Below, in pieces: positions 28,412-36,635 of a stretch of 64,000 bases of DNA; positions within the stretch are counted from its first letter, which is position 1, and every line of letters begins with the position of its first letter. Source of the stretch: Terribacillus halophilus. GTDB taxonomy: Bacteria > Bacillota > Bacilli > Bacillales > Amphibacillaceae. The DNA lies in the NCBI RefSeq assembly GCF_900162685.1, contig NZ_LT727827.1, positions 537,971-601,970 on the forward strand, in the 5' to 3' direction. The notes below the pieces were generated by a model, which was not told the DNA's origin, ran no database searches, and worked only from the letters and a program-made list of their open reading frames with translations. Made by a program: the position numbers and the translations under genes.

Positions 28412-29650
28412 ATGAGCAATCTAAGAGAAGACGCACTGAAAATACATCGCGAAAACAAAGGGAAACTGACAATGAAGTCGAAAATCCCTGTCCGTAACGC
28501 GACAGATTTGAGTCTTGCATACTCTCCAGGTGTAGCGGAACCATGTAAAGAAATTCATCAGAATAAAGATGATGTTTATGAATATACAATGAAAGGCAAT
28601 ATGGTTGCTGTTGTCAGCGATGGCTCTGCTGTACTTGGCCTCGGAAACATCGGTCCGGAAGCTTCCCTGCCAGTTATGGAAGGGAAATCGGTTCTATTCC
28701 AGAGCTTCGCAGGTGTAGACAGCTTCCCAATTGTGCTGGACACAAATGATGTGGACGAAATCGTTCGCACTGTGAAATTAATGGCACCAACATTCGGCGG
28801 TGTAAACTTGGAAGATATCTCTGCACCGCGCTGCTTCGAAATTGAAGAACGCTTGAAAGCAGAAACAGACATCCCAGTATTCCATGATGATCAGCACGGA
28901 ACTGCCATCGTAACAGTTGCTGGTCTATTGAACGCACTGAAATTGGTTGGCAAAAGCTTCGACAATATCAAAGTTGTCGCAAACGGTGCAGGCGCTGCTG
29001 GTATTGCCATTATCGAATTGCTGCACAGCCTTGGTGTAAACAACGTCATCATGTGTGATTCCAAAGGGATGATTTACGAAGGTCGCCCAGAAGGCATGAA
29101 CAAGATGAAAGACCGCGTTGCGAAAATCACAAACCGTGATCGCCAAGAAGGAAGTCTTTCTGATGCAATCAAGGATGCAGATGTGTTCATCGGTGTATCC
29201 CTTGCAAACCTGCTTTCTCAAGAAGATGTGCGCACAATGGCGAAAGATCCAATTATCTTTGCAATGGCTAACCCAGATCCAGAAATTTTGCCAAATGATG
29301 CGAAAGAAGCCGGTGCCCGGGTTATCGGTACAGGACGTTCTGACTTCCCGAACCAGGTAAACAACGTATTGGCCTTCCCTGGTATTTTCCGTGGTGCACT
29401 AGATGTTCGTGCAACTGGCATTAATGAGGAAATGAAAATCGCCGCTGCTAAAGCAATTGCCGAGCTAATCGACGAGAGCGATTTGAACGAAGACTACGTA
29501 ATCCCAGCTCCATTCGATCCGCGCGTTGCCCCAGCTGTTGCCAAAGCAGTAGCGAAAGCAGCAATGGACACTGGTGTAAACCGTATCACAGTCGATCCAG
29601 AAGAAGTGGCGGAGAAAACACGTCAGCTGACACTAATCGACGAAAACTAA
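28412..29650 (+). CDS. ytsJ: malic enzyme (YtsJ-like)
   Basis: A 412-residue malic enzyme that decarboxylates malate to pyruvate. The N-terminal domain has SKIPVRNATDLSLAYSPGVAEPC, the metal/substrate region HDDQHGTAIV, and the NAD(P) domain NGAGAAGIAIIELL. This compact form (about 400 residues) matches B. subtilis YtsJ, the NADP-preferring housekeeping enzyme. I start at the ATG 28412, where GAAGGG is well spaced and the sequence MSNLREDAL aligns with YtsJ; ATG 28403 lies over the ribosome site. The gene is monocistronic. Confidence 0.9.
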   Translation: MSNLREDALKIHRENKGKLTMKSKIPVRNATDLSLAYSPGVAEPCKEIHQNKDDVYEYTMKGNMVAVVSDGSAVLGLGNIGPEASLPVMEGKSVLFQSFAGVDSFPIVLDTNDVDEIVRTVKLMAPTFGGVNLEDISAPRCFEIEERLKAETDIPVFHDDQHGTAIVTVAGLLNALKLVGKSFDNIKVVANGAGAAGIAIIELLHSLGVNNVIMCDSKGMIYEGRPEGMNKMKDRVAKITNRDRQEGSLSDAIKDADVFIGVSLANLLSQEDVRTMAKDPIIFAMANPDPEILPNDAKEAGARVIGTGRSDFPNQVNNVLAFPGIFRGALDVRATGINEEMKIAAAKAIAELIDESDLNEDYVIPAPFDPRVAPAVAKAVAKAAMDTGVNRITVDPEEVAEKTRQLTLIDEN

Positions 29651-29687
29651 ACATAAAAAAAGACAGAGCATGTAAGCTCTGCCTGAG

Positions 29688-29717
29688 GAGGAATCCCTTA
29701 TGGGGTTCCTCTTTTTT
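29688..29717 (+). terminator. terminator after malic enzyme gene
   Basis: AGGAATCCC pairs with GGGGTTCCT around TTAT, followed by a run of six T; a second hairpin (CAGAGC/GCTCTG) precedes it. Confidence 0.75.
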
Positions 29718-31161
29718 AGTTATCTAAATTCAATACAGTCAATTTCTCTCGAGTCATGGAAAGAATACTGTTAGCAATCCCTTGTGTTCCCATACCTGAA
29801 CCTTTTACCCCAAGGAATGGGAAGTGATCAGGGCCACGTTCTGTGCGTCCGTTGATTTGAACAGCGCCGACCTCTAATTCATTTGCGATATAAAAAGCTT
29901 TATCCACATCACGTGTGAAAATGCTCGCTTGCAAACCATATTGTGATTTGTTGGCAATTTCAATTGCTTCTTCATCAGATCCAACACGAATAACAGGTAA
30001 TACTGGACCGAATGGCTCAACCCAAGCTACATCCATATCTTCTGTTACATGATCAAGCAATGTCGGGTGAATCAAGTTGCCTTCTCGTTTGTTACCAGCC
30101 ACTAAAGTTGCACCTTTTGCCAATGCATCGTCGATGAGCGCTTGCACACCATCAGCGGATTTACTATCAATCAATGGTACAACCGTATTGCTTTCTTCCG
30201 GTGATCCGACCGCAAGTTCTGCCACTTGCTCTTTCAATTTAGCTACTAGCTCATCTGCTGCATTATCATGCACAAGTACACGCTTAATAGCTGTGCAGCG
30301 CTGACCAGAATAAGAATAAGCACCGCTTATAATATTTTTTACGGCTTTATCCAAGTCCGCATCTTCACGGACAATCCCAGGATCCTTACCGCCTAGCTCG
30401 AGTACAACTGGTTTCATTCCTGCGATTTTTGCAAGATTCTCTCCCGTTTTCGTGCCGCCCGTAAAGGAAACCATGCTTATATCTTTATGTTCCACAAGGA
30501 AGTCACCTATAACGGAACCACGGCCAGTAACGATATTAACAACCCCTGCCGGGAGTCCTGCGCGATCAAGTGCTTCCATCATTTTAATTCCGCTCAAAGC
30601 GCCTTGAGTCGCTGGCTTAAAGATAACTGTATTACCGGAAATAAGTGCTGGAGCAAGTTTAGATGCTGATAAGTTCACTGGGTAATTAAACGGTGAAATC
30701 GCTAGCACTACACCTAAAGGTACACGATCCACAATACCAACCTTCGAACTGGATCCCCCTGGGAAGCGGTCGCCTTTCATACTTTCCCCATTGGTATGCA
30801 GCGCTTCTTGCGCAGTATAACGGATATAATCATATGTCCGCTGCACTTCACTTTTCGCGTCTTTCAGGCTCTTTCCAACTTCTTGCATCATTGTCTGTGC
30901 AATTTCATCCTGCATCACAAGCAGCTCATCTGCCCATTTATAAAGCAGATCTGCTCTTTCTTGCAAGCTAACCTTAGCCCAGGATTTTTGCGCTTGCTTA
31001 GCAGATTGAATCGCTGCTTCCGCTTCTTCCTGAGATAATGCCTGAACAGTACCGACAACACCATCTTTGTACGGGGACTGTATTTCTACCACGTTTCCTG
31101 TGCTGCTTTCTTTCCATTCACCGTTCACATAATAACGTTGTGCTGTTAATGTTGACTCCAT
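29716..31161 (-). CDS. gapN: NADP-dependent glyceraldehyde-3-phosphate dehydrogenase
   Basis: A 481-residue aldehyde-dehydrogenase-fold enzyme that oxidises glyceraldehyde 3-phosphate directly to 3-phosphoglycerate, making NADPH without ATP. Catalytic residues E255 (VVLELGGKD) and C289 (YSGQRCTAIKR) are present. RYTAQEALHTNGESMKGDRFPGG and the near-C-terminal INGRTERGPDHFPFLGVKGSGMG are hallmarks of the GapN branch rather than of general ALDHs. It gives the cell a second NADPH source next to malic enzyme. The start ATG has a GGAGGAGAAAG box. The 283-bp upstream gap is AT-rich with no recognised motif. Confidence 0.88.
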   Translation of the reverse strand: MESTLTAQRYYVNGEWKESSTGNVVEIQSPYKDGVVGTVQALSQEEAEAAIQSAKQAQKSWAKVSLQERADLLYKWADELLVMQDEIAQTMMQEVGKSLKDAKSEVQRTYDYIRYTAQEALHTNGESMKGDRFPGGSSSKVGIVDRVPLGVVLAISPFNYPVNLSASKLAPALISGNTVIFKPATQGALSGIKMMEALDRAGLPAGVVNIVTGRGSVIGDFLVEHKDISMVSFTGGTKTGENLAKIAGMKPVVLELGGKDPGIVREDADLDKAVKNIISGAYSYSGQRCTAIKRVLVHDNAADELVAKLKEQVAELAVGSPEESNTVVPLIDSKSADGVQALIDDALAKGATLVAGNKREGNLIHPTLLDHVTEDMDVAWVEPFGPVLPVIRVGSDEEAIEIANKSQYGLQASIFTRDVDKAFYIANELEVGAVQINGRTERGPDHFPFLGVKGSGMGTQGIANSILSMTREKLTVLNLDN

Positions 31162-31410
31162 TACTTTCTCCTCCTTGTGTTACAGTTAGTTTATTTAATT
31201 AAAAAACTTAAAAAAGTTACTGACACCCATTCTACTACTAATATTTTTATAATGAAATCATTTTGCTCAAATTTACTTTTTTATATTTCTCCTTTAAATC
31301 AAGGTTTCTGAGTATACAACATATAATATTAGTATGTCATTTTCATTATCCAATTAATTTTTACGGCAACTGTTCTTCGCTAGAATCAGCATAAGAACAA
31401 TCATTTTTTT

Positions 31411-31444
31411 AATTTAAAAAAGAGGAGCATCAATTGCTCCTCTT
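31411..31444 (-). terminator. terminator after TetR gene
   Basis: On the minus strand AAGAGGAGCA pairs with TGCTCCTCTT around ATTGA and is followed by TTTTAAATT. Confidence 0.75.
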
Positions 31445-31445
31445 C

Positions 31446-32033
31446 TCATTTCTTACACAGGTCATCTATATATTCGGTTAGTATTTCAGCTGTATATTCT
31501 CCAGAAAATAATTCAGGATTAAGAAACCGATGAATAGCCAGCCCGTCAATTAAAGCATATAACTTTTCGGTTTCCTTCGCTAAATCTTTTTCCTTTTTCA
31601 GTTGTCCGCTATCTGACAAAAAAACAAGTGCACGCTGGACTGCCTCCCGTATACCATCTGTCTGTCGGAAAGCTTTGCCGTGCTTGTATTTTAAATGCAG
31701 CGTAAAGGCAAACCATACCTGCATTTCCGCCATTGATTCTCGGTCAATAGGCAGCAGTTCCAGCAGCACCTTTGTGACAAGCTGTTTTGGCGGATAATTC
31801 TGTTGGACAACCTGCATAATCCGTGCTTCACAACGGGATTTAACAAGCTCCATCGCATAGTCTAGCAGTTCCTCTTGCGTAGAAAAGTAATGACGCAATG
31901 CACCGAGTGACAAATTTGCCTCATTCGCAATATTGCGAACCGATGCCGCTTCTATCCCGCCATCCAGAATGACCTGCCAAGTTGCTTTGGCTATATCTTG
32001 TTTTCTCGCTTCATGATCAATTTTTTTTGGCAT
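31446..32033 (-). CDS. TetR family regulator, divergent to membrane protein
   Basis: A 195-residue TetR-type regulator: helix-turn-helix in residues 10-55 (DGGIEAASVRNIANEANLSL, then GALRHYFSTQEELLDYA) and a helical ligand-binding domain. The N-terminal pattern MPKKIDHEARKQDIAKATWQVI recalls the BetI/PfmR-like group that includes B. subtilis PksA and YerO-type proteins. It is transcribed divergently from a small membrane protein. The 113-bp shared gap carries two TACANNTGTA palindromes, likely its operators. Its ligand cannot be told. Confidence 0.85.
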   Translation of the reverse strand: MPKKIDHEARKQDIAKATWQVILDGGIEAASVRNIANEANLSLGALRHYFSTQEELLDYAMELVKSRCEARIMQVVQQNYPPKQLVTKVLLELLPIDRESMAEMQVWFAFTLHLKYKHGKAFRQTDGIREAVQRALVFLSDSGQLKKEKDLAKETEKLYALIDGLAIHRFLNPELFSGEYTAEILTEYIDDLCKK

Positions 32034-32077
32034 GATCTCACTGTATCAAAAGTCGCATATGAAAGCAATTTATTTAA

Positions 32078-32126
32078 TACACTTGTATCACAAAAGTAAT
32101 CGTGCTAGCATAATAATACAACTGTA
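32078..32126. promoter_or_regulatory. paired TACANNTGTA palindromes between divergent genes
   Basis: TACACTTGTA (32078-32087) and TACAACTGTA (32117-32126) are two copies of one 10-bp palindrome, 39 bp apart; the first extends to ATACACTTGTAT. They flank the region where both promoters must lie, so they are the best candidates for the TetR operators. Confidence 0.5.
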
Positions 32127-32146
32127 CTAAAAAAGGAGAGGAATCG

Positions 32147-32695
32147 ATGAATGCCATTATCGCATTAATCATATTGTGTGAAGTTGGGTTCTGGATCTTT
32201 ATTGCTGCTGGTTTGCTGTCTCGCTATGTGTTTAAACTGCCTAAACTCGGTATAATTCTGCTTAGCACAACCCCTCTGATTGATTTAATTCTGCTTGTTG
32301 CTACAGCGTACGACCTAGCCCGCGGCGCAACCGCAACTACCGCTCACGCAATAGCCGCTATTTACATTGGCATCAGTCTAGCATATGGAAAATCGATGAT
32401 ACGCTGGGCAGATCAGCGTTTTGCTTACTACATTGCAAAACAAGGTGAAAAACCAAAGAAACTCTATGGGAAAGCACACGCCCGCAAAGAAGTGAAGGGT
32501 TGGCTGCAGCATCTGCTGGCATACATCATCGGAGTTGTTCTGCTGCTTGCAGTTGTATATTGGATTAATGATCCAAATCGGACAGAAGCACTTACAAATG
32601 TACTGCGCATTTGGTCGATTGTACTAGGCATTGATTTTCTCATCAGTTTCTGCTATACCTTGTTCCCCAAAAAAGAGAAGCATACCAGCTCTTAG
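32147..32695 (+). CDS. multi-pass membrane protein of unknown function, next to TetR gene
   Basis: A 182-residue protein with five or six hydrophobic helices (about residues 5-25, 36-57, 66-85, 120-142 and 152-172) and a conserved-looking central cytoplasmic loop (YGKSMIRWADQRFAYYIAKQ, KPKKLYGKAHARKEVKGWLQ). It recalls B. subtilis YmcC-like membrane proteins, but I do not assign it. AAAAGGAGAGG lies before the ATG. Divergence from a TetR gene suggests a compound-inducible membrane function. Confidence 0.75.
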   Translation: MNAIIALIILCEVGFWIFIAAGLLSRYVFKLPKLGIILLSTTPLIDLILLVATAYDLARGATATTAHAIAAIYIGISLAYGKSMIRWADQRFAYYIAKQGEKPKKLYGKAHARKEVKGWLQHLLAYIIGVVLLLAVVYWINDPNRTEALTNVLRIWSIVLGIDFLISFCYTLFPKKEKHTSS

Positions 32696-32713
32696 AGCTG
32701 GTATGCTTCTTAT
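32677..32713. terminator. bidirectional terminator
   Basis: GAAGCATACCAGCTC (32677-32691) and GAGCTGGTATGCTTC (32695-32709) form a perfect 15-bp stem with the loop TTA; the plus-strand stop codon lies in the loop. Confidence 0.8.
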
Positions 32714-33151
32714 TCAAAAGTCTTCTTTCTTTGATCTTCCGTTAGCCAAATTCATAACAAAATAACAAAGGACGAGTATGAGAATGGCTCCGCAATAATA
32801 TAATGTGTACAGTGCACTCTCATGGTACACAACAATCAGACGAATGAGAGCTGTGATGCCGATGTAAAGAAAATATCGAATCGGAAAATGATAATCTTCT
32901 TGAAAATACTTTACAATCATGGCGATGAACTCAAAATAAAGGAAGAATACCAAGATATTGTTCAAGAATGTCAGTCTGGAAGTATTTCCGTCATTGAACA
33001 GTGAATTGGTAATAATATCAATCAGTTCTTTTACTAATAGAATAGAAATCGCGATAGCCAGGAGAAGCAAAGCTATATTTAAGATATACTGCAGAACTGT
33101 CGCAATCGTTACTTTTGTCCTTTTGTTCTTCACATGGGTCTGTGTCCGCAT
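32714..33151 (-). CDS. PsiE family phosphate-starvation-inducible membrane protein
   Basis: A 145-residue protein with four hydrophobic helices and the PsiE pattern: FFLYFEFIAMIVKYFQEDYHFPIRYFLYIGITALIRLIVVYH, in which an acidic residue and YHFPIRYFLYI are typical. Function is unknown in all species; E. coli psiE responds to phosphate starvation. A GAGGTGAT ribosome site precedes the ATG. It lies 27 bp behind the hydroxy-acid oxidase stop and could be its operon partner. No Pho box was seen. Confidence 0.8.
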   Translation of the reverse strand: MRTQTHVKNKRTKVTIATVLQYILNIALLLLAIAISILLVKELIDIITNSLFNDGNTSRLTFLNNILVFFLYFEFIAMIVKYFQEDYHFPIRYFLYIGITALIRLIVVYHESALYTLYYCGAILILVLCYFVMNLANGRSKKEDF

Positions 33152-33177
33152 ATCATCACCTCTAAAAGTCCTATACC

Positions 33178-34305
33178 CTACCTTTTCACCAGGTATGCCG
33201 CATGAATATCCTTTGTTCGCGTTACGCCTGCTAGTGCATAAGTCAGCTGCAATTCCGTTCGGAAATCTTCGATCACACGGCTCACACCTGCTTGTCCGCC
33301 GACAGTTAGTCCATATACATAAGGCCGGCCAATCAGAACACTATCTGCTCCCAGTGCAATTGCCTTAAACACATCAGCTCCACATCGAATTCCGCCATCT
33401 ATCAGTACCGGTACCGCGCCATCCACCTGCTCTACAACAGCTGGCAAGGCACGAAGAGATGCAACAGCGCCATCAAGCTGCCTCCCGCCATGGTTGGAGA
33501 CAACTATCGCATCAAAACCTAAATCAACAGCCTGCTTCGCATCAGCAGGATGCAGAATCCCTTTAACCACAATTGGCAGGCTTGTCTGCTCCCTAAGAAA
33601 CAGCAGGTCATCCCAAGTCAAATTTGGATGGTGAATGTTTTCCAAAATGGCTTCTCTTATATGTGCTTCTGAAAGGTCAGGGACCATTTCGCGGAAGACC
33701 GGATCTTGCACATAGTTTGCGGCACCTTCTAATAATTTCAGTGGTGAGTAACCATTCCGATAATCTCGTTTTCGCCAGCCAAGGAGTCCGGTATCTACAG
33801 TTACTACAATGGCCTGATAACCAGCTCTTTCCGCTCGTTTCACCATACTGGCTGTCAAGCTACGGTTATTTGACCAATAAAGCTGAAACCATTTTATACC
33901 CTCCGGTGCAGCTGTCGCTATTTCTTCTAAGGAAGCTGTCGTAACTGTACTTGCAGCAAATGGAAGGTGAGCGTCCGCTGCGGCCTTCATACTGCCAATC
34001 TCCATCTCTGGATGAAAAATACCTTGATAACCAACGGGCGCCAGCAGAACTGGCATAGATAACGTTTGTCCAAGTAACTCAACAGTTAGATCAACGTCTG
34101 ATACATCTCGCAAAACACGCGGCAAAATATCATACGCACGGAAAGCTTCGCGATTCTGTCCAAGCGTCATCTCATCACCGGCACCGCTTTGCAGAAATCC
34201 AAAAGGACCTGCTGGTAATATTTCTTTCGCTTTCTCTTCCCATTCCTCTGCAAACAATGGGTAGCCATCCGACTGTTCCCCAATTCTAGTAAACACATTT
34301 CCCAT
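33178..34305 (-). CDS. FMN-dependent alpha-hydroxy-acid oxidase / lactate 2-monooxygenase type
   Basis: A 375-residue TIM-barrel FMN enzyme of the alpha-hydroxy acid oxidase family. Typical segments are MPVLLAPVGYQGIFHPEME, FQLYWSNNRSLTASMVKRAE, VVKGILHPADAKQAVDLGFD and SNHGGRQLDGA, which holds the catalytic histidine and arginine. IDGGIRCGADVFKAIALGADSV binds the FMN phosphate. The natural substrate is probably L-lactate or a related 2-hydroxy acid. I start at the ATG 34305, with GGGGGTG upstream; the longer frame begins at a TTG without a ribosome site. Confidence 0.82.
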   Translation of the reverse strand: MGNVFTRIGEQSDGYPLFAEEWEEKAKEILPAGPFGFLQSGAGDEMTLGQNREAFRAYDILPRVLRDVSDVDLTVELLGQTLSMPVLLAPVGYQGIFHPEMEIGSMKAAADAHLPFAASTVTTASLEEIATAAPEGIKWFQLYWSNNRSLTASMVKRAERAGYQAIVVTVDTGLLGWRKRDYRNGYSPLKLLEGAANYVQDPVFREMVPDLSEAHIREAILENIHHPNLTWDDLLFLREQTSLPIVVKGILHPADAKQAVDLGFDAIVVSNHGGRQLDGAVASLRALPAVVEQVDGAVPVLIDGGIRCGADVFKAIALGADSVLIGRPYVYGLTVGGQAGVSRVIEDFRTELQLTYALAGVTRTKDIHAAYLVKR

Positions 34306-34422
34306 ACTTAGCACCCCCAAGCCTAGCTTAGAATATTAATAGAATAATTCGAACTCGTTAGGAATTCCACTTTTTTCGTGATAAGATAATCTGTGAAAAA
34401 TAATCAGGCGGAGGCGGCAATC

Positions 34423-35706
34423 ATGGCTAATTATCATAATCTTTCAAATGACGCATTACAAGAAAAATATAATACACTGCAAGATGCCTACGAGAAAATC
34501 GCAAGTCAGCAGCTGCAGCTGGACATGACACGCGGCAAACCTTGCACAGAACAACTTGATTTATCTCAACCAATGCTGGATGTCCTGACTTCCTCAAGTA
34601 CAGTCAAGACAGAAAATGGCTTAGATACCCGAAATTACGGTGTGTTAGACGGCATTCCAGAAGCAAAAGCTTTCTTCGCTTCCATACTCGATGTATCACC
34701 AGAACAAGTGATCGTTGGCGGAAACAGCAGCCTAACAATGATGCACGACTCGATCATCCAGTTCCTGCTTCACGGAGTATCAGAGGACGCAACATCATGG
34801 GTGAAGCAAGGTAATGTAAAATTCCTCTGCCCAAGTCCTGGCTATGATCGCCATTTCGCCATTTGCGAAGCATTGGGTATTGAGATGATTCCCGTTGCGA
34901 TGACACCAGAAGGTCCCGATATGGATGAAGTTGAAAAGTTAGCAGCCGCCGATTCACAAATCAAAGGCATCTGGTGCGTACCAAAATACAGTAACCCAGA
35001 TGGCATCACGTACACAGATCGTGTAGTTGATCGACTTGCAAATATGAAAACCGCTGCGGAGGATTTTCGTATCTTTTGGGATAATGCCTATACGGTTCAT
35101 CACCTTACCGACGAACCGGATGAACTGAAGGACATCATGACAGCAGCTTCTAAAGCCGGAAATTCTGACCGCGTGCTGCAGTTTGCTTCTACTTCTAAAG
35201 TGACTTTCCCTGGTTCTGGTGTTGCTGTTCTAGCTTCCAGTGAAAGAAACATCGCATTTTACAAAAAAAATCTTTCCATCCAATCCATTGGACCGGATAA
35301 ACTGAATCAGCTGCGTCATGTCGCATTCTTAAAAGATAAAGCTACACTGGCTGATCATATGAAAAAGCATGCGGCTATCATCGCACCAAAATTTCAGACA
35401 GTCCTGACTATCCTGGATGAAAAATTGAGCGGTAAAGGCATAGCCGATTGGACGAACCCGAATGGCGGCTATTTCATCAGCTTAAATACGATGGAAGGCT
35501 GCGCCAAAGAAGTCGTAGAGCTCGCCAAGAAAGCAGGTGTTACACTGACAAGCGCCGGTGCAACGTACCCATATGGCAAAGACCCTTATGACGCAAACAT
35601 TCGGATTGCACCAACACTGCCACCGATTGAAGATTTGAAGAAAGCGATTGACGTGCTGTGCCTATGTGTAGAAATGGTAAGCATCAATCATCTATTACAG
35701 AAATAA
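34423..35706 (+). CDS. aminotransferase, AspC-like (PF12897 type)
   Basis: A 427-residue PLP aminotransferase of the less common aspartate aminotransferase branch known from actinobacteria and some Firmicutes. It has QLQLDMTRGKPCTEQLDLS, then YGVLDGIPEAKAFFA, CPSPGYDRHFAICEALG, VPKYSNPDG, and the Schiff-base lysine in FASTSKVTFPGSGVAVL. WTNPNGGYFISL and NIRIAPTLP carry the carboxylate-binding arginine. The ATG at 34423 is preceded by GGAGGCGG. Divergent from the hydroxy-acid oxidase and followed by a shared terminator. Confidence 0.85.
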   Translation: MANYHNLSNDALQEKYNTLQDAYEKIASQQLQLDMTRGKPCTEQLDLSQPMLDVLTSSSTVKTENGLDTRNYGVLDGIPEAKAFFASILDVSPEQVIVGGNSSLTMMHDSIIQFLLHGVSEDATSWVKQGNVKFLCPSPGYDRHFAICEALGIEMIPVAMTPEGPDMDEVEKLAAADSQIKGIWCVPKYSNPDGITYTDRVVDRLANMKTAAEDFRIFWDNAYTVHHLTDEPDELKDIMTAASKAGNSDRVLQFASTSKVTFPGSGVAVLASSERNIAFYKKNLSIQSIGPDKLNQLRHVAFLKDKATLADHMKKHAAIIAPKFQTVLTILDEKLSGKGIADWTNPNGGYFISLNTMEGCAKEVVELAKKAGVTLTSAGATYPYGKDPYDANIRIAPTLPPIEDLKKAIDVLCLCVEMVSINHLLQK

Positions 35707-35709
35707 GGC

Positions 35710-35738
35710 AAAGGCCGCTCACCCGAGCGGCCTTTATA
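35710..35738. terminator. bidirectional terminator
   Basis: AAAGGCCGCTC (35710-35720) pairs with GAGCGGCCTTT (35725-35735) around ACCC. Confidence 0.8.
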
Positions 35739-36570
35739 GTTGATATCGATAATAATCCTGCTGACTTTCTTTATGAAAGCCGCTTGCAGTATACAAAGAT
35801 AAAGCATGCTTGTTTTCGATTTGTACATCCAAGTAAACTGACTGGCCCTGACCAGCTTCCATCCCTACAGCTTGCTGCAAGGCTTTTCTTCCGTATCCTT
35901 TTCCTTGAAATTCCGGCAATACTGCAAACCCATAAATTTCGCTTCTTTGCTGGTCACGATGAATACGAATCTTTCCGACTGTTTTACCTTCTGCCTCTAT
36001 CATGTAAAATTCCTGTTGATAGCCATCACGTTCCAGACGGTCATTATATTCCTTTGCTTCATCTGGTTCAAAATTAAAACAAACGATATCCAGTTGCTTC
36101 TTCAATTCGGCATCATCCGGAAGTGATTGTCTCAAACTAACTTCCTCTGCTGATTCAGGAACTGATTCTCCACTCCATCGCATCAAGTATTCCGATTCTT
36201 CATATGTACAGGAAACGCTCCTCAGCCACGCCCGGCCTGATTCACTGCTGCCTGGTGTATTTAACAATACAGAGCGAGCTCCGTTGGGCGAAGGCAAACT
36301 AGCTTTGAAAAGTTTTGTGAATATACCCTTCCTGCGGTAAGCTGGGTGAATCATGCCGCATACTTCAACCTTGCTGCCGAAGCGATACAGTCCCAGAAAA
36401 CCGACGAGTTGGTCTGCATCATAGTATAGAAAATCTTCCTGAAACTTGTCATCGCGTGAACTAAGCATATCCCAATTCAATTTCAAATCAATACCCTCAT
36501 ACTGCTCCACTGCTTGCTGTAACTGCTTGATGTCTGTCAGTTGCTGCTCTCTCAACATCCTAACCCCCAT
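35734..36570 (-). CDS. double-GNAT-domain N-acetyltransferase
   Basis: A 278-residue protein with two GNAT-like halves. The N-terminal half has GMIHPAYRRKGIFTKLFKA and the C-terminal half has FAVLPEFQGKGYGRKALQQAV followed by LDVQIENKHALSLYTASGF, which is the canonical acetyl-CoA site. Tandem GNATs of this size include mycothiol-synthase-like and lincosamide/streptothricin-type enzymes; substrate unknown. AAGGAAGG precedes the ATG at 36570; another ATG four codons in has GGGGGTTAGG. It is behind the drug efflux operon but has its own terminator-separated unit. Confidence 0.8.
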   Translation of the reverse strand: MGVRMLREQQLTDIKQLQQAVEQYEGIDLKLNWDMLSSRDDKFQEDFLYYDADQLVGFLGLYRFGSKVEVCGMIHPAYRRKGIFTKLFKASLPSPNGARSVLLNTPGSSESGRAWLRSVSCTYEESEYLMRWSGESVPESAEEVSLRQSLPDDAELKKQLDIVCFNFEPDEAKEYNDRLERDGYQQEFYMIEAEGKTVGKIRIHRDQQRSEIYGFAVLPEFQGKGYGRKALQQAVGMEAGQGQSVYLDVQIENKHALSLYTASGFHKESQQDYYRYQL

Positions 36571-36600
36571 TCTGCCTTCCTTTCATTATACAGCAAAGAC

Positions 36601-36629
36601 AAAAAATCCTGCCGCATAGACGGCAGGAT
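36601..36629 (-). terminator. terminator after lmrB-like gene
   Basis: On the minus strand ATCCTGCCG pairs with CGGCAGGAT around TCTATG and is followed by TTTTTG. Confidence 0.8.
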
Positions 36630-36635
36630 GCTTCA

